A stretch of DNA of 64,000 nucleotides from Billgrantia bachuensis (GTDB taxonomy: Bacteria; Pseudomonadota; Gammaproteobacteria; Pseudomonadales; Halomonadaceae), in the NCBI RefSeq assembly GCF_011742165.1, contig NZ_JAAQTO010000045.1:18687-82686 (forward strand), read 5' to 3'. This document shows, piece by piece, positions 55,840-64,000 of this stretch. Under the pieces are notes generated by a model. The model was not told where the DNA came from and ran no database searches. It worked only from the letters and a program-made list of their open reading frames with translations. The translations under genes were made by a program, and so were the position numbers. Within the stretch, counting starts at the first letter, position 1. Each line of letters starts with the position of its first letter.

Positions 55840-56412
55840 TCAACCGCCATTCTGCGGCAGCGTCACGTTGGCTCGCTGCACATAAAGGGAGACCGGCGGG
55901 CTGCGATGACGCACCTGCCCCTGGGCATCGAGCAGCTCCGCCTGCAGCACGTATTCACCACGGCCAAGGTCGTTGAGCATGAAGGCGCGGGTATGCATGG
56001 GAGTCTGGCTCACCCGGCCGTCGACCAGCAGTTGCACGCGATGGTCGGGGCGTAGCTCCGGCTCGATGGCCAGCTCCACTTGCAAGTTGCCGGCATAGCT
56101 TGCGGGGAGGTCCGCCCCGTGCTGCGGCGAACGGATGCGGAAGGTGTCGTAGGGCATGAACGGCTGGCCGGGTGCCTCACCCATGCGTGGGGCGACACCC
56201 TCGACGCGCGGCGGCTCTGCCTGGCGCCCTTCGACCGGCGAAGGGATCACGGTCAGCGGTGCCAGCTCGACCGGCTCGCCGCCACGGTTGGGGTCGTCGG
56301 TGAATATCACGTTGCCCTGTGCATCGGTGGAGCGGTAGATCGACGTGGCCAGCGCCCCCTGCGCCAGCACCAGGCCCAGGCCCAGCAGACAGAGCGCGAT
56401 CGCCTTGCCCAT
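55840..56412 (-). CDS. DUF4124-domain periplasmic protein
   Basis: 190 residues with a signal peptide ending in GALA. SIYRSTDAQGNVIFTDDPNR is the DUF4124 beta-domain. A Pro-rich linker follows, then a second domain of Ig-like character (FRIRSPQHGADLPASYAGNL, QVELAIEPEL), which may bind a carbohydrate or protein. This gene is often found between glnA and ntrB in pseudomonads, but a function is not known. It has its own signal region after the glnA terminator. Confidence 0.9.
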   Translation of the reverse strand: MGKAIALCLLGLGLVLAQGALATSIYRSTDAQGNVIFTDDPNRGGEPVELAPLTVIPSPVEGRQAEPPRVEGVAPRMGEAPGQPFMPYDTFRIRSPQHGADLPASYAGNLQVELAIEPELRPDHRVQLLVDGRVSQTPMHTRAFMLNDLGRGEYVLQAELLDAQGQVRHRSPPVSLYVQRANVTLPQNGG

Positions 56413-56514
56413 GTGGACTCTCCCTTCGACGGCGCCCCGCGCAGCTCCGCTGCCGATCGGCCGATGTGCCCATGAGTGTGTTGCCCTGCAACCTTTCGCA
56501 ACTCAGTGTACGAC

Positions 56515-56543
56515 AAAAAAGGGGCTCCGCGATGCGGAGCCCC
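56515..56543 (-). terminator. Terminator of glnA
   Basis: 10-bp perfect stem GGGGCTCCGC (56521-56530) with its complement (56534-56543), loop GAT, followed on the minus strand by six T. It ends the glnA message. Confidence 0.9.
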
Positions 56544-56582
56544 TCGTAGCGAACCGGCGCCCATGGCGCCGGACGCAACAGC

Positions 56583-57989
56583 TTAGCAGCTGTAGTACAT
56601 GTCGAACTCGATCGGGTGCGTGGTCATGCGGATACGCTCGACGTCTTCCATCTTCAGCTCGATGTAGGCATCGATCATGTCGTCGGTGAACACGCCGCCT
56701 TCGGTGAGGAAGCCACGATCCTTGTCCAGGGCCTCCAGGGCCTGATCGAGGCTGCTCGCCACGGTCGGCACCTTCTTGCCCTCTTCCGGCGGCAGGTCAT
56801 AGAGGTTCTTGTCCATGGCGTCGCCGGGGTGGATCTTGTTCTTGATGCCGTCGATACCGGCCATCAGCATCGCCGCGAAGCACAGGTAGGGGTTGGCGGT
56901 CGGGTCCGGGAAGCGAAGCTCGACGCGCTTGCCCTTGGGGCTCGCGGTGTACGGGATGCGGATGGAAGCCGAACGGTTACGCGCGCTATAAGCCAGCATG
57001 ACCGGCGCTTCGAAACCCGGCACCAGACGCTTGTAGGAGTTGGTCGAAGCGTTGGCAAAGGCGTTCAGGGCACGCGCGTGCTTGATCACACCACCGATGT
57101 AGTAGAGCGCCATTTCGGACAGCCCGGCGTACTGGTCGCCGGCGAACTGGTTCTGGCCCTCCTTCCAGAACGACTGGTGCACGTGCATGCCGCTGCCGTT
57201 GTCGCCGACCAGCGGCTTGGGCATGAAGGTCGCGGTCTTGCCGTAGGCGTGGGCCACGTTGTGGATCACGTACTTCATTTCCTGAACTTCGTCGGCCTTC
57301 TTCACCAAGGTGTTGAACTTTACGCCGATCTCGTTCTGGCCGGCGTTGGCCACCTCGTGGTGATGCACCTCGACGGTCTGACCGATGGCTTCCAGGGTGT
57401 TGCACATCGCGCCGCGAATGTCGTGGAAGCTGTCGACCGGGGGCACCGGGAAATAGCCGCCCTTGACGCGCGGACGGTGGGCCAGGTTGCCGCCTTCGAC
57501 CTGACGGTCGGTGGACCAGGCGCCCTCTTCGGAAGTGATCTTGTACATGGCGCCTTCGATGTCGGCTTTCCAGTGCACTTCGTCGAAGATGAAGAACTCG
57601 GGCTCGGGGCCGAAGAAGGCGGTATCACCCAGGCCGGTGGACTGCAGGTAGGCCTCGGCGCGCTTGGCGATGGAGCGCGGGTCGCGCTCATAGCCCTGCA
57701 TGGTGGCCGGCTCGATGATATCGCAGCGCAGCACCAGGGTGGCGTCTTCGGTGAACGGGTCGAGGAAGGCGGTGCCGTCTTCCGGGCGCAGGATCATGTC
57801 GGACTCGTTGATGCCCTTCCAGCCGGAGATGGAGGAGCCGTCGAACATCTGGCCGTTCTCGAAGAATTCCTCATCGACGTCACGGGCCGGAATGGTGACA
57901 TGCTGTTCCTTGCCCCGCGTGTCGGTGAAGCGCAGATCAACCCACTTCACATCATGTTCTTCGATCAGGGCGAGAGTCTTGGCTGACAT
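56583..57989 (-). CDS. glnA: Glutamine synthetase (type I)
   Basis: Makes glutamine from glutamate, ammonia and ATP; the main ammonia-capturing enzyme. It has 468 residues, the bacterial GSI-beta length. The latch [20 protein letters not shown] lies near the start. [16 protein letters not shown] and [15 protein letters not shown] hold metal and ATP residues. NLYDLPPEE near the C-terminus includes the adenylylation Tyr, so the enzyme should be controlled by GlnE. ATG 57989 is fixed by GGAGGA. Upstream lie a sigma-54 promoter and two NtrC sites. Confidence 0.97.
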   Translation of the reverse strand: MSAKTLALIEEHDVKWVDLRFTDTRGKEQHVTIPARDVDEEFFENGQMFDGSSISGWKGINESDMILRPEDGTAFLDPFTEDATLVLRCDIIEPATMQGYERDPRSIAKRAEAYLQSTGLGDTAFFGPEPEFFIFDEVHWKADIEGAMYKITSEEGAWSTDRQVEGGNLAHRPRVKGGYFPVPPVDSFHDIRGAMCNTLEAIGQTVEVHHHEVANAGQNEIGVKFNTLVKKADEVQEMKYVIHNVAHAYGKTATFMPKPLVGDNGSGMHVHQSFWKEGQNQFAGDQYAGLSEMALYYIGGVIKHARALNAFANASTNSYKRLVPGFEAPVMLAYSARNRSASIRIPYTASPKGKRVELRFPDPTANPYLCFAAMLMAGIDGIKNKIHPGDAMDKNLYDLPPEEGKKVPTVASSLDQALEALDKDRGFLTEGGVFTDDMIDAYIELKMEDVERIRMTTHPIEFDMYYSC

Positions 57990-58129
57990 TTGTGTCCTCC
58001 GTTTGAGCTGTGGCTCGATTCGTTTGGCTGAAGTCCACTGGCACTGGTTGCATCGCAGCGCCTGTTGTAACACGCGGTGGGCCTACTGCCCACGTCGCCA
58101 TGCACAAGCATGGAGAGCTGCCCACACAA

Positions 58130-58147
58130 ATGCAGGAGCCATGCCAA
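58130..58147 (-). promoter_or_regulatory. Sigma-54 promoter for glnA
   Basis: On the minus strand TTGGCATG-gctc-CTGCAT: GG and GC are 12 bases apart, with two mismatches to consensus. It predicts a leader of about 130 bases. Confidence 0.65.
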
Positions 58148-58277
58148 GCATGCACCATGCAAGCCCGGAGAAAGAATAAGTGACGGTAATAATTGAAAAA
58201 AAATTTGCACCGCTCTGTATCGCGCTGCACCAAGCCTGCTCGACCGGTCTCATTGAGTACCAGCAGGCTTAAAACAA

Positions 58278-58294
58278 AGCACCGCGTTGGTGCA
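58278..58294. promoter_or_regulatory. NtrC-binding site 1 upstream of glnA
   Basis: GCACC-GCGT-TGGTGC, a perfect match to the NtrC dyad, about 145 bases upstream of the sigma-54 promoter. Confidence 0.8.
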
Positions 58295-58308
58295 ATCTTG
58301 CCCAGAGC

Positions 58309-58323
58309 GCACCAAACAGGTGC
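58309..58323. promoter_or_regulatory. NtrC-binding site 2 upstream of glnA
   Basis: GCACC-AAAC-AGGTGC, one mismatch. Its centre is about 30 bases (three helical turns) from site 1, like the paired enhancer sites of E. coli glnA. Extra TGCACC half sites stand at 58151, 58206 and 58226. Confidence 0.7.
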
Positions 58324-58337
58324 GAGGAAAGAGGGAT

Positions 58338-58877
58338 TTACGCGACTTCGATCGATACGCGAGCCTGGCATGCCCGCAGCCGTTCGAGCAGATCGGGCAG
58401 GGCATCGCTTCCCAACTGCGGGTCGAAGCCGCCGATGCGATCGAACCAGGTCCGCGCCACCCAGAAGGTATCCATCGGCGAGAGGCGCTGGAGCAGCCAC
58501 CACCAGCGCAGCCAGCTGTGACGGCGCATGGGCAGGACGGCAGCGTCCCAGTCGCTGCCGAGGTTGACATCGGCCAGCCGGTGGCTCAGCCAATCGGCGG
58601 CACGGCGATCTCCCTGTCCAGGAAAGAGCAGGACGTCACCGCGACTGGCCCCCACCGCGGCGTTGAACCGGCTGCCCAGGGTAGCGGAGCCACAGGATAG
58701 CAGGATGGCCTGGTGGCGCTGAGCCAAGGCCGGTAATCGACGATCGCCGGTATCATCTACCAGGAGCAGCTCATGGCCACCCTCCCAGCGCCGGGCAGCC
58801 TGTGCGAAAATGACCAGACTGCGCGGAAGTTTGGCTCCCGCAGTCCGGGCATCGAATATGACACTGGCAAGGCTCAT
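58338..58877 (-). CDS. Glycosyltransferase-like (GT-A fold) protein
   Basis: 179 residues. The N-terminal part VIFDARTAGAKLPRSLVIFA and LLLVDDTGDRRL follow a short GT-A start. GSRFNAAVGASRGDVLLFPG resembles the LxxNxGAxxAxGDxLLF motif of family 2-type transferases, but the usual DxD is replaced by GQGDRR. VARTWFDRIGGFDPQLGSDA is the family's acceptor strand with GGFD. It could be a shortened or inactive transferase, or of changed metal use. It is close to the glnA enhancers but read toward them. No operon partner is seen. Confidence 0.75.
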   Translation of the reverse strand: MSLASVIFDARTAGAKLPRSLVIFAQAARRWEGGHELLLVDDTGDRRLPALAQRHQAILLSCGSATLGSRFNAAVGASRGDVLLFPGQGDRRAADWLSHRLADVNLGSDWDAAVLPMRRHSWLRWWWLLQRLSPMDTFWVARTWFDRIGGFDPQLGSDALPDLLERLRACQARVSIEVA

Positions 58878-59158
58878 GGCTCAGGCTCCACCAAGGCATA
58901 AAAGGGCCACCCGACAGCCGAAAAGTTACTAACTGTGTAGATAAGTGTAGAAAAGTATCGAAAAAGTTCCCTTGCTGAATTTTGTCGCACCAAGCTGCCC
59001 AATTCATGACCGGCTTTGCCGGACGGCAGCATTGCCCGGGCACCCCCGAACGCATGGGGAGAGCCACGCCTTGGGCTGAGAAGCGCCTTATGACGAGGTA
59101 GTGCTATTCCCCCTCGCTGCTTATCTGTACAATGCGCCACCACTCCCCTACCCCGCGC

Positions 59159-59200
59159 CTAGGGTACGTTCTTCGATGTGTACATAGGTGCGCACCCTAG
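59159..59200 (+). other. Inverted repeat in the typA leader
   Basis: 7-bp arms CTAGGGT (59159-59165) and ACCCTAG (59194-59200) enclose 28 bases, in which GTAC recurs. They end 18 bases before the typA start and could fold in the mRNA. Otherwise the gap 58878-59217 holds only AT-rich, promoter-like sequence. Confidence 0.4.
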
Positions 59201-59217
59201 TTGATGAGTCACACCCT

Positions 59218-61065
<1,848 letters not shown>

Positions 61066-61082
61066 AGCTTGCTCGTTTCTCA

Positions 61083-61117
61083 ACGACACCCGCCCCTTCG
61101 GCGGGTGTCGTCGTTTT
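61083..61117 (+). terminator. Terminator of typA
   Basis: 12-bp perfect stem ACGACACCCGCC with its complement (61100-61111), loop CCTTC, then CGTTTT. Confidence 0.88.
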
Positions 61118-61133
61118 GCGGTACAAAACCTCC

Positions 61134-61154
61134 TTGACCCTCACGCAACGTGAG
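61134..61154 (+). promoter_or_regulatory. MerR-type operator/promoter
   Basis: TTGACC (-35, 61134-61139) is followed at once by the palindrome CTCACG-CAA-CGTGAG (61140-61154), the place where MerR-family proteins bind between -35 and -10. The -10 is poor. Likely autoregulation of the next gene. Confidence 0.6.
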
Positions 61155-61196
61155 CCTCCAAGCTTCAGCCCACGCATGGACGAAAGGAGACGAAGC

Positions 61197-62222
61197 ATGC
61201 TGTTACGAGTCGGTGAATTGGCCAAGCGCACGGGCCTGACCGTGAGAACGCTGCATCACTACGACGAAATCGGCCTGCTCGTGCCTTCCATGCGTTCCGA
61301 TGCCGGCTATCGGCTCTATCGGCGCCAGGATGTCGCCCGCCTGCACCGTATCCAGGCGCTGCGCTCCCTGGGCATGTCGCTGGCCGATATCGGCGCCTTG
61401 CTAGACCGGCCTTCTCCTTCTCTCACCGCCGTGATCGAACGGCAGATTCAGGAGCTGGAACGCAAGATCGCGGACCAGAGCCTGCTGCGAGATCGCCTCG
61501 TGGCGCTGCATCAGCAGTTCGAGAACGGCGACGAGCCGGAGATGGACGACTGGCTGAAGACACTGGAGATGATGACCATGTACGACCGCTACTTTACCCC
61601 GCAGGAACTCGACCGCCTGCCGCTGTACCAGGCCGACGACGAGCGGCAAATCGAATGGAAGGCGTTGATCGGCGAGGCCGAAGCCTTGATGCGCCAAGGC
61701 GTGCCGCCCGACGACCGTGCCGCCCAGGAGCTGGCGAAGCGCTGGATGATGACGCTCGAGCGAGATACTGCTGGTGACCCTACGCTGCTCGACAAGCTGA
61801 ACGCCATGCATGCCAACGAGCCGGAGGTCCAAGCTCAGATGGGCATTTCCGCTCAGGTCTCCGAGTACGTGATGCAAGCGTTCGCCCAGTCCAAGCTGGC
61901 CATCTACCAACGCTACCTCAACGAGGAGGAGTTCGCTTTCATGCGCCAGCGCTACCCGCAGCGCATGCACGAGTGGCCACCCCTGATGGCCAAGCTGCGC
62001 CAGCAGCTCGAGCAAGGGACCCCGCCGCAGGCCCCGGCCGTGCAGCAACTGGCCAGGGAGTGGCTGGAGCTGCTGCGCAGCTTCGCCGGCGACGACCCTG
62101 CCACGCACGAGAAGATCCGCCGGGCCAACGAGCAGGAGCCGGCGCTCCAGGCGAGCGTCTGGATGACCGAGCGCATGAAGGAGTACCTGGGCAAGGCGAT
62201 CGCGTACCTGCCGGCGAGCTGA
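61197..62222 (+). CDS. MerR family regulator with TipAS antibiotic-recognition domain repeats
   Basis: Drug- or stress-sensing activator. It has 341 residues. The N-terminal MerR helix-turn-helix is VGELAKRTGLTVRTLHHYDE, followed by RLHRIQALRSLGMSLADIGA and a coiled dimer helix. Two TipAS-like helical domains follow: YFTPQELDRLPLY with EAEALMRQGVPPDDRAAQEL, then FAFMRQRYPQRMHEWPPLMA. These form the ligand pocket in TipA. ATG 61197 has AAAGGAG. The palindrome at 61140-61154 is its probable site. Confidence 0.9.
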   Translation: MLLRVGELAKRTGLTVRTLHHYDEIGLLVPSMRSDAGYRLYRRQDVARLHRIQALRSLGMSLADIGALLDRPSPSLTAVIERQIQELERKIADQSLLRDRLVALHQQFENGDEPEMDDWLKTLEMMTMYDRYFTPQELDRLPLYQADDERQIEWKALIGEAEALMRQGVPPDDRAAQELAKRWMMTLERDTAGDPTLLDKLNAMHANEPEVQAQMGISAQVSEYVMQAFAQSKLAIYQRYLNEEEFAFMRQRYPQRMHEWPPLMAKLRQQLEQGTPPQAPAVQQLAREWLELLRSFAGDDPATHEKIRRANEQEPALQASVWMTERMKEYLGKAIAYLPAS

Positions 62223-62394
62223 GCCACCCCACCCGCTACCGTCGCCACGGTGGCGGGTTTCCCCTCCGCTGTTCCTTCCGCGATGCACTTCCTTGGCCAT
62301 GGTCATGGCAACCCACTCCTGCCTGACGTAGAGTGCGGCGCTTCTCCATGACCGTGGCTACCCTAGGAGAGAATCAACTTCCAGGAGAGCAACC

Positions 62395-62721
62395 ATGCAC
62401 AAGCACGTGGAATGGGACGACCCCGGAGCCGACAGCGTGATGCGCCATTACGAGCGCAGCCCACAGGGCTATTCGGAGCCGGGGCGGGGCGATATCCTCT
62501 CGGGCCGCTACCAGGGCAAGGTGGTGCGGATCAAGGTCGAGGCCTACGTCGACGGCACCAGCATCGGCGAGGTGGTGGCTCTGATCGAGCCGTTCAGCGG
62601 CAAGCGCCGCAAGCTGATCGGCAAGCTCGCCGTGGGCGACACGGTGAGGCTGCCGGATGCCAGCCGCGCCTTCGAGCCGCGCCCGGCCGACATCTCGAAG
62701 GAGGACGAAGAGCCGCAGTGA
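62395..62721 (+). CDS. Small conserved-looking protein, unknown
   Basis: 108 residues, soluble, no cysteines. The middle is beta-rich (SGRYQGKVVRIKVEAYVDGT, then GEVVALIEPFSGKRRKLIGK) and ends in DTVRLPDASRAFEPRP, which suggests a small barrel such as an OB-like fold. The N-terminal 30 residues are polar. The ribosome site CAGGAG is good and codon use is normal, so it is likely real. No family recognised. It lies between the MerR regulator and the symporter. Confidence 0.7.
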   Translation: MHKHVEWDDPGADSVMRHYERSPQGYSEPGRGDILSGRYQGKVVRIKVEAYVDGTSIGEVVALIEPFSGKRRKLIGKLAVGDTVRLPDASRAFEPRPADISKEDEEPQ

Positions 62722-62902
62722 CTTCCACGAACCCGCGCCCCGGTCACCTGCCGTTCCCAACGTATCCTTAACGATTGTCTACTGGCCAGGAAGCGGGTTC
62801 TGTCGCACAGTGTACGCGCCCAACGACCGGCCCCACCCAACCGGTATCCAGTGGCGACATTCGCAGGCCCACAAGGCCACAAGACGAGCCTTCGGAAGCA
62901 TA

Positions 62903-64000
62903 ATGAGCACGTACAACGTCTGGACACACAAGGGTACCTTCCTGTTGGCTGCCGTCGGCTCGGCAGTGGGGCTCGGCAACCTATGGCGCTTTCCCTATCT
63001 CGCCGGTGAGAACGGCGGCGGCGCCTTCATCCTGATCTATGCCCTGACCATCTTCGCCGTCGGCATTCCGATCCTGATCGCCGAGACCATGCTCGGCCGC
63101 GCCAGCCGCCGAAGCCCGATCATGGGCATGCAGTTCCTGACCCGCACCCACAAGACCTCCCGCGGCTGGGTATCGATCGGCTGGCTGGGCGCCGCTTCGG
63201 CCTTCCTGATCCTGAGCTTCTACTCGGTAATCGCCGGCTGGGCGATCCACTACACCTGGCTGATGCTCACCGGCACGCTGGTCGGTGCCGATGCCGCCAC
63301 CATCGGCGCCGGTTTCGATGCGCTGCTGGCCTCGCCGGGGTTGCTCACGCTCTACCACACCCTGTTCATCATCGCCTCGGGCCTGATCGTGGGCATGGGC
63401 ATTCACAAGGGAATCGAAAACGGGCTGCGCATCATGATGCCGGCGCTGTTCGTGATCCTGCTGGTGGTGCTCGCCTATAGCATCGCCAATGGCGACTTCG
63501 CCGCCGCGGCAAGCTTCCTGTTCACTTTCAACCTGGCCGACCTGAGCCTCGAAGGCTGGTTGCAGGCGATGGGCCAGTCGTTCTTCACCTTGAGCCTCGG
63601 CATGGGCGCGATCATGGCCTACGGCGCCTACATGGCAAGCGACGCCTCGCTGAGCCGCACCGCCTTCGCCATCGCCTTCATCGATACCGCCGTGGCCATG
63701 GTCGCGGGCCTGGCGATCTTCTCGCTGGTGTTCGGCGCCGGGCTCGACGCCGACGCCGGGCCGGGGCTGATGTTCGTGACGCTGCCGCTGGCCTTCGCCG
63801 AGATGCCTCTCAGCGGCTTGGTCGGCGGGGTGTTCTTCATCCTGGTATTGGGGGCAGCCATCAGCTCCTCGATCTCGCTGATCGAGCCGGTGGCCGCCTT
63901 CCTCGTCGAGCGCTTCGACCTCACCCGCCCGCAGGCGGTGTTTGTCATGGTCGTGGCCAGTTGGGCGCTGGGACTGCTGACGGTGGTCAGCTTCAACCTG
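62903..64000 (+). CDS. Sodium-dependent symporter of the NSS family (cut by window end)
   Basis: Imports an amino acid or related solute with sodium. The first 366 residues are present. AAVGSAVGLGNLWRFPYLAG is the NSS signature at helix 1, with the unwound sodium-site segment. AGENGGGAFILIYALTIFAV is helix 2. SLGMGAIMAYGAYMASDASL is the sodium-site loop of helix 6-7. GAAISSSISLIEPVAAFLVE is helix 8, whose Ser residues bind sodium. ATG 62903 has GGAAG. It is probably of the TyT/MhsT type; the ligand is not known. Confidence 0.93.
   Translation, partial: MSTYNVWTHKGTFLLAAVGSAVGLGNLWRFPYLAGENGGGAFILIYALTIFAVGIPILIAETMLGRASRRSPIMGMQFLTRTHKTSRGWVSIGWLGAASAFLILSFYSVIAGWAIHYTWLMLTGTLVGADAATIGAGFDALLASPGLLTLYHTLFIIASGLIVGMGIHKGIENGLRIMMPALFVILLVVLAYSIANGDFAAAASFLFTFNLADLSLEGWLQAMGQSFFTLSLGMGAIMAYGAYMASDASLSRTAFAIAFIDTAVAMVAGLAIFSLVFGAGLDADAGPGLMFVTLPLAFAEMPLSGLVGGVFFILVLGAAISSSISLIEPVAAFLVERFDLTRPQAVFVMVVASWALGLLTVVSFNL

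Noticed and set aside
59188..59217. Upstream GTG start for typA
   Set aside because: The added ten residues are not part of the family and lie in the hairpin region; ATG 59218 gives a normal length.

Overview
The window is a dense, GC-rich piece of chromosome from a gammaproteobacterium, most probably a member of the Halomonadaceae (Halomonas-like). This is inferred from the epd-pgk-fba order, an SAH riboswitch on ahcY, glnA-ntrBC order, TRAP and tripartite tricarboxylate transporters, very acidic secreted proteins and strong GC codon bias. No rRNA, tRNA, insertion sequence, prophage or CRISPR array was seen. One gene is cut at each end: a TRAP fused permease at the left and a sodium:neurotransmitter-type symporter at the right. 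Layout, left to right. Positions 1-9.3 kb hold methyl-cycle genes (metF, ahcY with its riboswitch, metK), periplasmic Cu/Zn superoxide dismutase, small stress-type proteins, an AEC transporter and a possible copper corner (Cys-rich four-helix protein, secreted protein whose mature N-terminus is predicted to be histidine). Positions 9.5-17.4 kb hold central carbon genes: tkt, a class I aldolase, epd-pgk and a class II aldolase, with a pair of Hsp20 genes between them that has its own sigma-32-like promoter. Positions 17.5-28.5 kb look like a sugar-acid module: LacI regulator, 2-ketogluconate-type kinase and reductase, a second LacI regulator, a TRAP DctPQM transporter, and two paralogous HAD phosphatases resembling 6-phosphogluconate phosphatase YieH, with secreted acidic or repeat proteins between them. 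Positions 28.5-36.8 kb are mixed housekeeping: yciH, a sirtuin, a NERD protein, dgt with RNase T2, a 59-residue zinc-finger protein, a zinc alcohol dehydrogenase and glutaminase. Positions 36.8-47.5 kb are a complete carbon-phosphorus lyase locus read leftwards, phnCDE followed by phnFGHIJKLMNP, with matching TGTCTAGACA palindromes upstream of phnC and at the phnF start codon. Positions 47.7-53 kb encode an HMG-CoA-lyase-like enzyme, a CoA transferase and TctCBA, a possible uptake and breakdown route for a branched carboxylic acid. Positions 53-58.3 kb are nitrogen control: ntrC, ntrB, a DUF4124 protein and glnA. Both glnA and ntrB carry recognisable sigma-54 promoters with NtrC enhancer palindromes. 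The window closes with typA, a MerR/TipAS regulator and the symporter. The most useful new observations are regulatory: two LacI operators sharing one motif (one inside the dctP signal-peptide codons), the duplicated PhnF operator, the sigma-54/NtrC arrangement on both glnA and ntrBC, and an unclassified structured leader in front of metF. The most testable metabolic proposals are the HMG-type catabolic module and the gluconate-phosphate module with phosphatases.
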